A stretch of 64,000 nt of DNA from Thermotoga sp. Ku-13t (GTDB lineage Bacteria > Thermotogota > Thermotogae > Thermotogales > DSM-5069). Numbering within the stretch: the first letter of the stretch is position 1; each line of letters opens with the position of its first letter. The position numbers and the translations under genes are program-made. Below the pieces are notes generated by a model that saw nothing but the letters and a program-made list of their open reading frames with translations, had not been told where the DNA came from and made no database searches. The stretch lies in NCBI RefSeq assembly GCF_011057685.1, contig NZ_LNFY01000011.1, forward strand, positions 62,001-126,000. The letters run 5' to 3'. Below, piece by piece: positions 33,897-42,627 of the stretch.

Positions 33897-34696
33897 ACGT
33901 GTTCGTTTTTGACCTCGACGGGACGATACTCATCGATTCTCACAACATACACCCCTCGAACCTGAGGGCCATAAACATGCTGATCGAGAAGAACAAGAGG
34001 ATCATCTTCGCGAGTGGAAGGATGCTGCCGTCTGTCAGGAAGCTCCTGAAGCGTTACTTCTCCATGGAGTTTCCCATCATTGCCTACAACGGTTCTGTCG
34101 TGTGGACACCGGAGCACGGCAAGATCATGGAGCTGAGGATAGAACCAAAGCGCGCCGCTGAGATCGTTGAAACGCTGAAAGATCTGAAGATCCACAGGCA
34201 GGCTTATGTGGATGACAAGCTCGTGGTGGAAGAGGACAACGAGTACGCGAGGGCTTACAGCGAACATTCGCAGATCGAGCTGACGTTCGTGGACGACCTC
34301 GCAAGGCTGGTGGCGGAACACGGTGCGACGAAACTTCTTGCCATAGCGGAGCCCGAAAGGCTCGATGCGATCATTCCGGAGCTCAGAGAAAGATTCAGCG
34401 ATGTGCTCATATTCAAATCGTTCAGCAACTACCTTGACTTCGTTCCATCGCAAACGGACAAGGGCCGTGCCCTGAGAGTGCTCGCCGAAAAACTCGGCTT
34501 CGATCTTTCCGATGCCGTCGCTTTTGGTGACAACGACAACGATGTGGCGCTGCTGCGGAGCGTGGGACTGGGAGTGGCCGTGCGAAACGGCACAAAAGGT
34601 TTGAAGGAGGTGGCAGATGTCGTTGTCGAGGAGAACTTTCTGGGTGGTCCTGGCAATTTTATTCTCGATCTGCTCGCTCGAGGCCTCATCGATTGA
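33893..34696 (+). CDS. HAD superfamily hydrolase, Cof type
   Basis: A 267-residue haloacid dehalogenase-like phosphatase. Motif I FDLDGTIL starts near residue 6, motif III/IV is FGDNDNDVALL near residue 216, with the type IIB cap domain between. Family members dephosphorylate sugar phosphates or cofactors. The start is a TTG overlapping the PLD stop (TTGA). Its last 80 bases overlap the next gene. Confidence 0.92.
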   Translation: MNVFVFDLDGTILIDSHNIHPSNLRAINMLIEKNKRIIFASGRMLPSVRKLLKRYFSMEFPIIAYNGSVVWTPEHGKIMELRIEPKRAAEIVETLKDLKIHRQAYVDDKLVVEEDNEYARAYSEHSQIELTFVDDLARLVAEHGATKLLAIAEPERLDAIIPELRERFSDVLIFKSFSNYLDFVPSQTDKGRALRVLAEKLGFDLSDAVAFGDNDNDVALLRSVGLGVAVRNGTKGLKEVADVVVEENFLGGPGNFILDLLARGLID

Positions 34697-35399
34697 GATT
34701 CGCAACCAGCTCGTGACGTGTGAGAAAAATTGTGCTCTCAACGTTCCTCTGCAGAACATTCTGAAAGATGTTTCTTTGCTGGCACTCGGCTGCAACCAGA
34801 ACATGGAGATCGCTAGGGATGTCGCCTACGCCGCAGGAATGGTTGCACGCTCCTACGGTTTCGAGTACGTCGTTTTCGGAACCCTCAGCGTGCTCGCTGA
34901 AAACGATCCAGACCCTCTGAGCAAGATCTCTCGATCACCTTTCATAACAGCGCAGGTGCTCTCCTACATGATAGAAGGTTTCATCTCCGCCGGAGTCGTA
35001 CCCATCATCAACGCGACGGGGAACGTGGACGCAGATGTGGTCAGATCTCTGATGAATCGAAAAATGAGCAGTCCAGCCTTGGTGGAGAACGAGCAAAAAG
35101 CGAACCAGTTGCGAGAACTTGGGTTCGACGTTGTTTTCGTGACGCTCGATGGTCAGGTGTCTGGAAGACTGCCCCGTTTGAACGTGAAACCACCAGTGAA
35201 TCTCCAGGAGGTAGAAAGAATCAGAAGAAAAGCGCTCGAAGGCGCGATCGTCCTTCTGAACCGTTCCATAAACAGGATCGCCGTGAACAATCCTTTCGAA
35301 AGAGCGGGTGTGCTCGTCTTCTCGGACGAAGAATGGATTCTCAACCTGGCACAACAGGTGTTGAGAGGAGAAAGACCCTCAACTGGCAGGATTCCTTGA
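34617..35399 (+). CDS. GH3-like/NagZ-related exported protein fragment, unknown function
   Basis: A 260-residue protein with an N-terminal signal-like hydrophobic segment. The centre resembles the catalytic-domain part of glycoside hydrolase family 3: GCNQNMEIARDVAYAAGMVAR, then DPDPLSKISRSPFITAQVL and MIEGFISAGVVPI. The KHFPGHG-type His region is not visible, so it looks inactive or reduced. The start lies 80 bases inside the HAD gene, yet a strong AAGGAGGTG sits about 5 bases before it, supporting a real nested start. It overlaps the convergent ispF by 21 bases. Confidence 0.65.
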   Translation: MSLSRRTFWVVLAILFSICSLEASSIEIRNQLVTCEKNCALNVPLQNILKDVSLLALGCNQNMEIARDVAYAAGMVARSYGFEYVVFGTLSVLAENDPDPLSKISRSPFITAQVLSYMIEGFISAGVVPIINATGNVDADVVRSLMNRKMSSPALVENEQKANQLRELGFDVVFVTLDGQVSGRLPRLNVKPPVNLQEVERIRRKALEGAIVLLNRSINRIAVNNPFERAGVLVFSDEEWILNLAQQVLRGERPSTGRIP

Positions 35400-35861
35400 A
35401 AGCAGACAGACCGCGATCGCAGAAACGCCCTCACTCACTTCGAAACCCAGACCGTTGGCCGTTTTGAACTTCACGTTCGTGTTCTCTCTTGGGATTTGCA
35501 GAGCGTCGGCGAGCGTTTCCACCATCTTTTCTCTGAAGGGCGATAACTTCAATGCACCGCAGACGATGGTCACGTCGACGTTGACGATGCTCCAACCTTT
35601 CTGCGTGACGAGATCACGTATCTGGCGCAACATCATCAAACTTGAAGCGTTGCGCCATCGTTCGCTCTGATCGAAGTATTCTCCGATGTCCCCGAGCCCT
35701 GCTGCCCCGAGCAACGCATCGATCAGAGCGTGACAGACGACATCGGCGTCCGAATGGCCTTCGAGTCCAAACTCTTCACTCACAACAACTCCGCCAAGCA
35801 CCGTCTTTCCAGATTTTTTGAAGGCGTGCCTGTCTGTACCAACACCCACCCTGACGTTCAT
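35379..35861 (-). CDS. ispF: 2-C-methyl-D-erythritol 2,4-cyclodiphosphate synthase
   Basis: A 160-residue enzyme of the MEP isoprenoid pathway. GTDRHAF gives zinc ligands Asp10 and His12, and GHSDADVVCHALIDALLGAAGLGDIG is the family landmark. FKTANGLGF near the C-terminus is also typical. It overlaps dnaB by 4 bases at the start and the GH3-like gene at its 3' end. The other MEP genes are not in the window. Confidence 0.96.
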   Translation of the reverse strand: MNVRVGVGTDRHAFKKSGKTVLGGVVVSEEFGLEGHSDADVVCHALIDALLGAAGLGDIGEYFDQSERWRNASSLMMLRQIRDLVTQKGWSIVNVDVTIVCGALKLSPFREKMVETLADALQIPRENTNVKFKTANGLGFEVSEGVSAIAVCLLSRNPAS

Positions 35862-37210
35862 TCCACCTCGATCCTTTCCAGCTCGTAGAAAGATGCCGTC
35901 TGCGGTTCGAACATGAGTTTCACCGTTCCAATGGGTCCGTTCCTCTGCTTTCCAATGATGATCTCCGCTTCGTGTGGTTCGTGGAGCTTTTCGCTCTTTT
36001 TGTAGTATTCCTCGCGGTAGATGAACAGTACCGTGTCCGCATCCTGTTCTATCGCGCCGGATTCTCTCAGATCGCTCAACCTTGGCCTTTTGTCCTCGCG
36101 TGTCTCGACGGCGCGCGACAGCTGTGAGAGTGCCACAACAGCTATGTCGAGTTCTCTGGCAAGCAATTTCAGAGATCTCGAAATCTCCGATATCTCCTGC
36201 TGCCTGCTCTCGTGACTCCCTCCACGTGTGTGCATCAGCTGCAGATAATCCACAAATATGGCATCGATGTTGTATTCTCTCTTCATCCTCCTGGCTTTCG
36301 CACGAAGGGTTCTTGGATCGAGAGAAGGCTCATCGTCCACGATGATGTTCGCCTTGTAAAGCCTCGAAGCTCCGATGGTCAACCTTTCCCATTCCTGATC
36401 GCTCAGATAACCCGTTCTGATCTTGTGCAGATCGACTCTCGACTCGCTGCACAAAAGTCTCTGCGCCAGCTGTTCCTTAGACATTTCCAGGCTGAATATG
36501 CCCACGGACAGGTTGAACTTGACCGCCATGTTGCGCGCTATCGTGAGAGCGAACGCTGTCTTACCGACCGAAGGCCTCGCGGCGATGATGATCAGATCGG
36601 ACTTGTGAAAACCGGAAGTCTGTCTGTCCAGAACACGAAAGCCAGTCGGCAGACCGCTCACTACCGCTCCGGGCTCAGGTGCCGCGCTGCTTTTCAGCCT
36701 GAGTTCTTCAAGGTTCTCGAACACCGCATGCATGATCGAACCGATGTGATCGTAAGTCTTCGTGGCCCTGGATTCTGCTATATCGAACACGATCCTCTCA
36801 GCCTCGTCCAGGATCTCGTCGACTTCCCGTTCCTCGTACGCAGACTCGACAATGTTCCTTCCAGCCTCTATCAGACTCCTGAGTATGGACTTGTCGAGCA
36901 CTATCTTTGCGTAATGCATCACGTGCGCCGACGTCGGAACAGCTTCTGCAAGCCTTGCCACATCCAGTTCACTACCCACGAATTTCATCTGGCCTGATCT
37001 TTTCAGCTCTTCACAAACAGACAGCACGTCTATGGGATCGCCGCGTTCGTACAACTTTTCCATGGCTGCGAATATAGCCTGATGCTTCTTCGAGTAGAAA
37101 TCGCTGCTCCTGAGAACTTCCATCACGTCGTTCACAACGCTGGGATCTATGAGTATACTTCCGATCACAGCTTCTTCGGCCTCAAGGTTGTGTGGAGGTA
37201 CCAGCGGCAT
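35858..37210 (-). CDS. dnaB: Replicative DNA helicase
   Basis: A 450-residue DnaB. The N-terminal helical domain (PPHNLEAEEAVIGS) is followed by a linker and the RecA-like domain with Walker A ARPSVGKTA near residue 210 and the later FVDYLQLM Walker B. No intein is present. It lies downstream of tRNA-Ala and its terminator, so it needs its own promoter, which I could not assign with confidence. Confidence 0.97.
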   Translation of the reverse strand: MPLVPPHNLEAEEAVIGSILIDPSVVNDVMEVLRSSDFYSKKHQAIFAAMEKLYERGDPIDVLSVCEELKRSGQMKFVGSELDVARLAEAVPTSAHVMHYAKIVLDKSILRSLIEAGRNIVESAYEEREVDEILDEAERIVFDIAESRATKTYDHIGSIMHAVFENLEELRLKSSAAPEPGAVVSGLPTGFRVLDRQTSGFHKSDLIIIAARPSVGKTAFALTIARNMAVKFNLSVGIFSLEMSKEQLAQRLLCSESRVDLHKIRTGYLSDQEWERLTIGASRLYKANIIVDDEPSLDPRTLRAKARRMKREYNIDAIFVDYLQLMHTRGGSHESRQQEISEISRSLKLLARELDIAVVALSQLSRAVETREDKRPRLSDLRESGAIEQDADTVLFIYREEYYKKSEKLHEPHEAEIIIGKQRNGPIGTVKLMFEPQTASFYELERIEVE

Positions 37211-37236
37211 GGAGGATCACCTCACTGAGATGATAC

Positions 37237-37264
37237 AAAAAAACGGGGCCATCTTGCCCCGTTT
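37237..37264 (-). terminator. Rho-independent terminator of tRNA-Ala
   Basis: On the minus strand AAACGGGGC and GCCCCGTTT form a 9-bp stem with a 6-base loop, followed by a run of T (bases 37243 down to 37237). It begins right at the tRNA 3' end (CCA). This is a textbook intrinsic terminator. Confidence 0.85.
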
Positions 37265-37339
37265 GGTGGAGCCGATGGGATTCGAACCCACGACTTCTAC
37301 CTTGCGAAGGTAGCGCTCTCCCAGCTGAGCTACGGCCCC
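37264..37339 (-). tRNA. tRNA-Ala (anticodon CGC)
   Basis: A 76-base cloverleaf. The acceptor GGGGCCG pairs with CGGCTCC, with one G-U. The D-arm is TAGCTCAGCTGGGAGAGC. The anticodon arm is CTACC-TTCGCAA-GGTAG with CGC at 34-36. The T-arm carries GGTTCGAATCC, and CCA is encoded. It reads alanine GCG codons. It has its own consensus-like promoter and terminator. Confidence 0.95.
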
Positions 37340-37350
37340 AGGCAATTGAA

Positions 37351-37379
37351 ATTATAGACCAACATGAGTCGTTGTTCAA
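37351..37379 (-). promoter_or_regulatory. Promoter of tRNA-Ala
   Basis: On the minus strand TTGAAC (37379-37374) and TATAAT (37356-37351) are separated by exactly 17 bases. The predicted start is about 5 bases before the mature tRNA 5' end. Confidence 0.8.
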
Positions 37380-37418
37380 GGGGCAAACTCTCCAGACTGT
37401 CCATGGAGTGGACTACGA

Positions 37419-38471
37419 TCAGCTCAGAATACGTTTCGCTGTTTCGGCGAGTTCGAACTCCAGCAACTTGGAAACGAGCTCGTCCAGATCGCCGTCCAGG
37501 ATCTCTTTGAGCCTGTAGCTGGTGTAATCGATCCTGTGGTCGGTCACACGGTTCTGCGGGAAGTTATAGGTTCTTATCTTCTCGCTCCGCTCCGCGGTCT
37601 TGATCTGACTCTTCCTCTGCCTCGAGAGCTCTTCCATCAGCTCTTCCTGTTTCAACTGGAACAGCTTCGCCCTGAGTATCGCGAGCGCTCTTTCTTTGTT
37701 CTGGTGCTGCGATCTTTCACTCTGACAGCTCACGACTATTCCCGTCGGGATATGAGTTACCCTCACCGCCGATTCGGTCTTGTTCACGTACTGACCACCG
37801 TGTCCTGACGCCTTGAAGGTGTCTATCTCGATATCTTTGAGATCTATCTGAACCTCCACAGTGCTCACTTCCGGAAGGATCGCCACCGTGGCAGTGGAAG
37901 TATGAATCCTGCCAGAAGATTCGGTGATCGGTACTCTCTGAACTCTGTGCACACCGCTCTCCCACTTCAAATATTTATAGACCGATTTTCCCCTCACGAA
38001 GAGCACCACTTCTTTGAAACCTCCGAGCTCCGTGTCGTGGAAATCCGCGAGTTCAACCTGCCAGCCTTTGCGCTCCGCGTATCGCGTGTACATCCTGTAC
38101 AGATCTGCGGCGAACAGCGCGGCTTCTTCTCCACCGGTACCCGCCCTGATCTCCATGATGATGCTGTCGTAGTCTTTGCTTGGAAGCAAAAGCGAGATCA
38201 GCTGCGAGAGCTTCCTCTCGCACTCCAGCCTGCTCGATGTGAGCTCTCTTTCTGCCAAGGGATCTTCCTGAACGACCTGTTGCCAGAACTCGATGTCGCT
38301 TTCCAGTTCCTCCAGCTCTTCGTAGAGCTGAACGATCTCTTCCAGCTTCGAGTATTCTATGGACAGCTTCTTCATCTCTTCTACATCGATGTCCGTCCTC
38401 GCGAGCTCGATCTGGAGTTTTTGAAGCCTTTCTCTCGCTTTCTCGACGAGCGATTTCACCAGTTCCTTCAT
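37419..38471 (-). CDS. prfA: Peptide chain release factor 1
   Basis: A 350-residue RF1. The GGQ motif is in [15 protein letters not shown] near residue 225, and the domain that reads stop codons precedes it. The ending [11 protein letters not shown] suits RF1. It recognises UAA and UAG. It overlaps pilT by 4 bases at its start. Confidence 0.95.
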   Translation of the reverse strand: MKELVKSLVEKARERLQKLQIELARTDIDVEEMKKLSIEYSKLEEIVQLYEELEELESDIEFWQQVVQEDPLAERELTSSRLECERKLSQLISLLLPSKDYDSIIMEIRAGTGGEEAALFAADLYRMYTRYAERKGWQVELADFHDTELGGFKEVVLFVRGKSVYKYLKWESGVHRVQRVPITESSGRIHTSTATVAILPEVSTVEVQIDLKDIEIDTFKASGHGGQYVNKTESAVRVTHIPTGIVVSCQSERSQHQNKERALAILRAKLFQLKQEELMEELSRQRKSQIKTAERSEKIRTYNFPQNRVTDHRIDYTSYRLKEILDGDLDELVSKLLEFELAETAKRILS

Positions 38472-39523
38472 CCCACTTTTCTCCTCATCTCTTCAGGGTT
38501 GCGACAGTACTCGTAGAGCTGGGCTTTGTCTATCAATCCTGCGAAGTAAGCTTTCAGAAGCGCATCGTCGAACAGGATCATACCCTGTTTCGCGCTTGCC
38601 TGCATTATCGACTCTATCTGGTGGAGTTTGTTTTCCCTTATGAGGTTCTTGACCGCCGTCGTTCCAACAAGTATCTCCAGCACGGGCACGACGCCCTTAC
38701 CGGAAGCGTGTCTCAGCAATCTCTGGTATATAACCGCAACGATTGTGTTCGCCAGCTGGATCGCTATCTGTTTCTGCTGATGCGCTGGAAACACGTCTAT
38801 GATCCTTTCCGGCGCACTCGCCGCGCTGTTGGTGTGTATCGTGCTCAGAACCAGATGCCCCGTTTCTGCGGCGGTGAGCGCGAGCGACATGGTCTCGAGG
38901 TCCCTCATTTCACCGACGAGTATGACGTCTGGGTCCTGCCTCAGAGCGTACTTCAACCCATCGTAGAAGCTGCTGGTGTCCTGACCTAGCTCTCTCTGGT
39001 GTACGATGGATTTCTTGTTCGTGAAAACGTATTCGATGGGATCCTCGATCGTGATGATGTGGTACGGAAAGTTCTCGTTGATGTAATCTATCATTGCCGC
39101 CAGCGTCGTCGATTTGCCGCTTCCCGTGGGACCTGCTATGAGGATCAACCCCGAATCTCTGCTGACAAAGTCCTTCAGTATTTCGGGCAGTCCCAGCTCG
39201 CTGAAGGTCCTGATCCTGCTCGTGATCAACCTCAGCGCGAGCGCAGGGTTTCGTCTCTCGTAATAGAAGTTCCCTCTGACTCTCGCTTTGTTCTCCACGG
39301 TGAAAGCGAAGTCGACCTCTTTCTTACCATCGCTTTTGATGTTCAACTGCTCGAACAGCTTATGAACCGCATCGAGCAGATCCTTGGCTCCCACAGGTGG
39401 GTACTGTTTCTGCACCACGAGCGTTCCATCGATCCTGTAAACCGGAGGAACGCCTGCGGACAGATGAACGTCCGAGGCCCCCTTCGCGAAGGCCTCAGAC
39501 ACCAGAGCGTAGATGTCTATCAT
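38468..39523 (-). CDS. pilT: Twitching motility ATPase PilT
   Basis: A 351-residue hexameric retraction ATPase. Walker [10 protein letters not shown] is near residue 130, the Asp box and Walker B with [16 protein letters not shown] follow, and His-box LVLSTIHTN. The C-terminal [13 protein letters not shown] matches the AIRNLIRE box of PilT. It drives retraction of type IV pili. The minor pilin operon at 2.4-5.2 kb may feed the same machine. Confidence 0.92.
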   Translation of the reverse strand: MIDIYALVSEAFAKGASDVHLSAGVPPVYRIDGTLVVQKQYPPVGAKDLLDAVHKLFEQLNIKSDGKKEVDFAFTVENKARVRGNFYYERRNPALALRLITSRIRTFSELGLPEILKDFVSRDSGLILIAGPTGSGKSTTLAAMIDYINENFPYHIITIEDPIEYVFTNKKSIVHQRELGQDTSSFYDGLKYALRQDPDVILVGEMRDLETMSLALTAAETGHLVLSTIHTNSAASAPERIIDVFPAHQQKQIAIQLANTIVAVIYQRLLRHASGKGVVPVLEILVGTTAVKNLIRENKLHQIESIMQASAKQGMILFDDALLKAYFAGLIDKAQLYEYCRNPEEMRRKVG

Positions 39524-42255
39524 TTTCGCTCACCTTCGAGCACCGCCACACACCTTGGACAAACGTTCGGGAACCGACTGTCCGAATTGGTCAGAGGATG
39601 ATACTTCCAGCATCTTTCACACTTCTGTCCTTCCGCTTTGCTCACGAGCACCTGTATTCTTTCATCGCCTCTTTCCAGTTCAACCTGAGACACTATGAAG
39701 AACTCTTCGAGAATGTCCCTGTAGCTTTCGAGCAGGCGGAACAAACTATCATCGCCAGCTTTCACGGTGAGTTTCGCATCTAAAGAATGACCTATCAGAT
39801 CAGCCTGTCTGGCTTCCTCGAGTGATTTCAATGCAATATCTCTGACTTCGAACAGCTTCTCGAAATCCTCCATGAGCCGTTCGTCGATCCAATCTTTTCT
39901 GTATTCGGGCCAGCTTTCGGCGTGGATGGTCTCGAACTTTCTGTCTTCCTGGCACAGATGCGAATAGGCTTCTTCGCAGGTGAAGGTGAGAATAGGCGAG
40001 AGCATGATCAGAAGGGATTTGAGAATCTCTCTGAGCACCGTCTGGGCGGACCTTCGTTTGAGCGAGTTTTTCCCCTCGACATAGAGTCGATCCTTGATGA
40101 TGTCCAGATACACCGCGCTCAGTTCGACCGAGCAGTATTTGACGAGGGTGTTGTAAACCTTCGAAATCTCGTAGCTCTCGTAACCCTCCGTGACGGTCGC
40201 GATGATCTGCTGAAGCCTTCCAAGCGCCCATCTGTCGATCGGTAAAAGCTTTTCGTAAGGCACCGCGTCTTTCAGTGTGAAGTCGTACAGGTTACCAAGC
40301 AGGTACCTGATCGTGTTCCTTATCTTCTTGTACACCTCCACCTGCTGCATGAGTATGTTGTAGCTTATGCGTATGTCGTTGAAATAGTCGCTGCTCGCGA
40401 GCCAGAGCCTCAACACGTCGGCGCCGTATTTCGAGCAAACTTCGAGCGGATCGACCACGTTTCCGAGCGACTTGCTCATCTTCTTTCCTTCTTCGTCCTT
40501 GATGAATCCGTGCGTGAGAACAGTTCTGTAGGGTGGTTGACCGTGCTTGACCACCGAGAGAACCAGCGAAGAGTTGAACCAGCCCCTGTGCTGGTCACTC
40601 CCTTCCAAATACATGTGCGCCGGGAAGGTGAGTTCGGGCCTCGAATTCAGCACCGCTTCGAAAGATGCACCAGAATCTATCCAGACGTCCAGCGTGTCGT
40701 ACGTCTTTTCGAGTTCGCCCGAGCCACAGTTTCTGCAGCTATATCTAGGAGGCAAGAGCTCTCTTTCGCTCAATTCGAACCACGCGTTGGTGCCTCTCTG
40801 TCTGACGATGGTTGCAAAATGCTCGATGATCTCCGCATCCAGGTTCACGTGGCCGCAGGAACTGCACCTGAACGCGGGGATCGGAATGCCCCACACTCTC
40901 TGTCTTGAGATGCACCAGTCTGGACGTTCTTCGATCATCGCCTTGATCCTGTTCTTGCCCCATTCTGGGATCCATTCGACCGTTTCTATCTGTTCTAGGA
41001 GCCTCTTTCTCAGATCGTTCTTGTCTATAGAGATGAACCACTGCTCGGTCGCCCGGAAAATTACGGGATTCTTGCACCTCCAGCAGTGCGGATAAGAATG
41101 CGTTATTGTCGAAGCGTGAATCAACGTTCCCATGTTTTTCAAATCTTCCACGATGATTTTGTTCGCATCAAACACGTTCAGACCTTCGTACTTTCCAGCT
41201 TCCTTCGTGAAACGACCCTTCTCGTCCACCGGCGAGAGTACGTCCAGCCCGTACAATCTGTAGCCGTACTCGTAGTCCTCTTCACCGTGACCCGGTGCCA
41301 CGTGGACACAGCCTGTTCCAGTTTCCATGTCCACAAAATCGGCCAGAATGATCCTTGAATCGCTTTTCGACAGCGGACTGATCGCGGTTCTACCTTCGAG
41401 CGAACGACCGCTGAATTTCTCTAAGACAGAATAATCCTTCAGGCCGACCTCTTTCGCGAACTGCTCCAGCAACCTTTCCGCCACGATCCAAACCTCGCCG
41501 TTCACCTTCAACCTCACGTAGGTCTCTTCGGGATGCACGGCAACTCCCGTGTTGGCTGGCAGAGTCCACGGCGTGGTCGTCCAGATGATGATGTATTCAT
41601 CAGCATCCTTCATTCTGAGCTTGACGTAGATGGAAGGAGAGACATGATCGTGGTACTCTATCTCAGCCTGTGCCAGCGCAGTTTTGCACGTGATGCACCA
41701 CAGGACTGGTTTCTTCTCCCTGTAGACGTAACCGTCCTCGACGAACTTTTTGAACACCGTATACACCCTGTACTCGTACTCGGGTTCGAGCGTGGCGTAA
41801 TAGTTGTCCCAATCTCCTATCACGCCGAGCCTCTGGAACTGACGCTTCTGGATCTCTATTTGTTCTCTGGCGAATTTTTCGCATTCTTTTCTGATCTCCT
41901 GTGGGGTCATCTTTTCTGCCTTCTCTTTCAGCATTGTTGTGACGCGGTGCTCGATCGGCAAACCGTGCGTGTCCCAACCGGGCACGTACGGTGCACGGAA
42001 GCCCCTCAGGGTTTTATACCTGATGACCATATCCTTCAGGATTTTGTTCATCGCTGTACCTATGTGAATCGCTCCGTTCGCGTAGGGAGGTCCGTCGTGC
42101 AGAACGAACAGGGGACGATGTTCCCTCGCCTTCAGGATGTATCTGTAAACGTCGAGCTTCTTCCAGCGTTCGAGAATCTGAGGCTCTTTTTCGACCAAAT
42201 TCGCCCGCATCGGGAACGATGTGCTTGGTAAATTCAGAGTCTCTCTGTAGTCCAA
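39520..42255 (-). CDS. ileS: Isoleucyl-tRNA synthetase
   Basis: A 911-residue class I synthetase. The HIGH-type motif [10 protein letters not shown] is near residue 60 and [10 protein letters not shown] near residue 590. The CP1 editing domain lies between, with THGLPIE near residue 97. The C-terminal zinc finger has CERCW and CPRC. The length is usual for bacterial IleRS. It overlaps pilT by 4 bases. Confidence 0.98.
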   Translation of the reverse strand: MDYRETLNLPSTSFPMRANLVEKEPQILERWKKLDVYRYILKAREHRPLFVLHDGPPYANGAIHIGTAMNKILKDMVIRYKTLRGFRAPYVPGWDTHGLPIEHRVTTMLKEKAEKMTPQEIRKECEKFAREQIEIQKRQFQRLGVIGDWDNYYATLEPEYEYRVYTVFKKFVEDGYVYREKKPVLWCITCKTALAQAEIEYHDHVSPSIYVKLRMKDADEYIIIWTTTPWTLPANTGVAVHPEETYVRLKVNGEVWIVAERLLEQFAKEVGLKDYSVLEKFSGRSLEGRTAISPLSKSDSRIILADFVDMETGTGCVHVAPGHGEEDYEYGYRLYGLDVLSPVDEKGRFTKEAGKYEGLNVFDANKIIVEDLKNMGTLIHASTITHSYPHCWRCKNPVIFRATEQWFISIDKNDLRKRLLEQIETVEWIPEWGKNRIKAMIEERPDWCISRQRVWGIPIPAFRCSSCGHVNLDAEIIEHFATIVRQRGTNAWFELSERELLPPRYSCRNCGSGELEKTYDTLDVWIDSGASFEAVLNSRPELTFPAHMYLEGSDQHRGWFNSSLVLSVVKHGQPPYRTVLTHGFIKDEEGKKMSKSLGNVVDPLEVCSKYGADVLRLWLASSDYFNDIRISYNILMQQVEVYKKIRNTIRYLLGNLYDFTLKDAVPYEKLLPIDRWALGRLQQIIATVTEGYESYEISKVYNTLVKYCSVELSAVYLDIIKDRLYVEGKNSLKRRSAQTVLREILKSLLIMLSPILTFTCEEAYSHLCQEDRKFETIHAESWPEYRKDWIDERLMEDFEKLFEVRDIALKSLEEARQADLIGHSLDAKLTVKAGDDSLFRLLESYRDILEEFFIVSQVELERGDERIQVLVSKAEGQKCERCWKYHPLTNSDSRFPNVCPRCVAVLEGERK

Positions 42256-42267
42256 AGCGACACCTCC

Positions 42268-42627
42268 TCACATCTTCAAGAGCTCTTCGATCGTTCGCTT
42301 CAGTTCAGTCAGATCCGCTGATTTGACCACGTAGGCGTCGGCAGCCCAGGAGGACAGGTCGTACTTGTAGTGCGAGTACGCCGTCAGAAGGACGATCTTC
42401 AGCCCGGGGAACTTTTTCCTCAACTCACCCGCCGCTTCTATACCGTTCTTACCCGGCATCTCGATGTCCAAAATCACCAGATCGAAGGAGTCTTTCTCAA
42501 ACTTTTTCAGACACTCTTCCGCATCCCTGGCGGTCTGCACATCGTAGCCTTCGTCCGTGAGTTCTTCGCTCAGCAGAAGTCTTATGTTCTCCTCGTCATC
42601 CACAACGAGGATCTTAGTCCTGGCCAT
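42268..42627 (-). CDS. Single-domain response regulator (CheY-like)
   Basis: A 119-residue receiver with no output domain. Asp10 and Asp11 form the acidic pocket, Asp54 in VILDIEMPGKNG is the phosphorylation site, and TAYSHY and VVKSADL follow the usual T and K positions. It overlaps the histidine kinase gene by 14 bases, so the two are a translationally coupled pair. It probably acts by protein contact or phosphorelay. Confidence 0.94.
   Translation of the reverse strand: MARTKILVVDDEENIRLLLSEELTDEGYDVQTARDAEECLKKFEKDSFDLVILDIEMPGKNGIEAAGELRKKFPGLKIVLLTAYSHYKYDLSSWAADAYVVKSADLTELKRTIEELLKM

Noticed and set aside
36212-36997. A 261-codon plus-strand frame
   Set aside because: It is antisense to dnaB and has no supporting motif.
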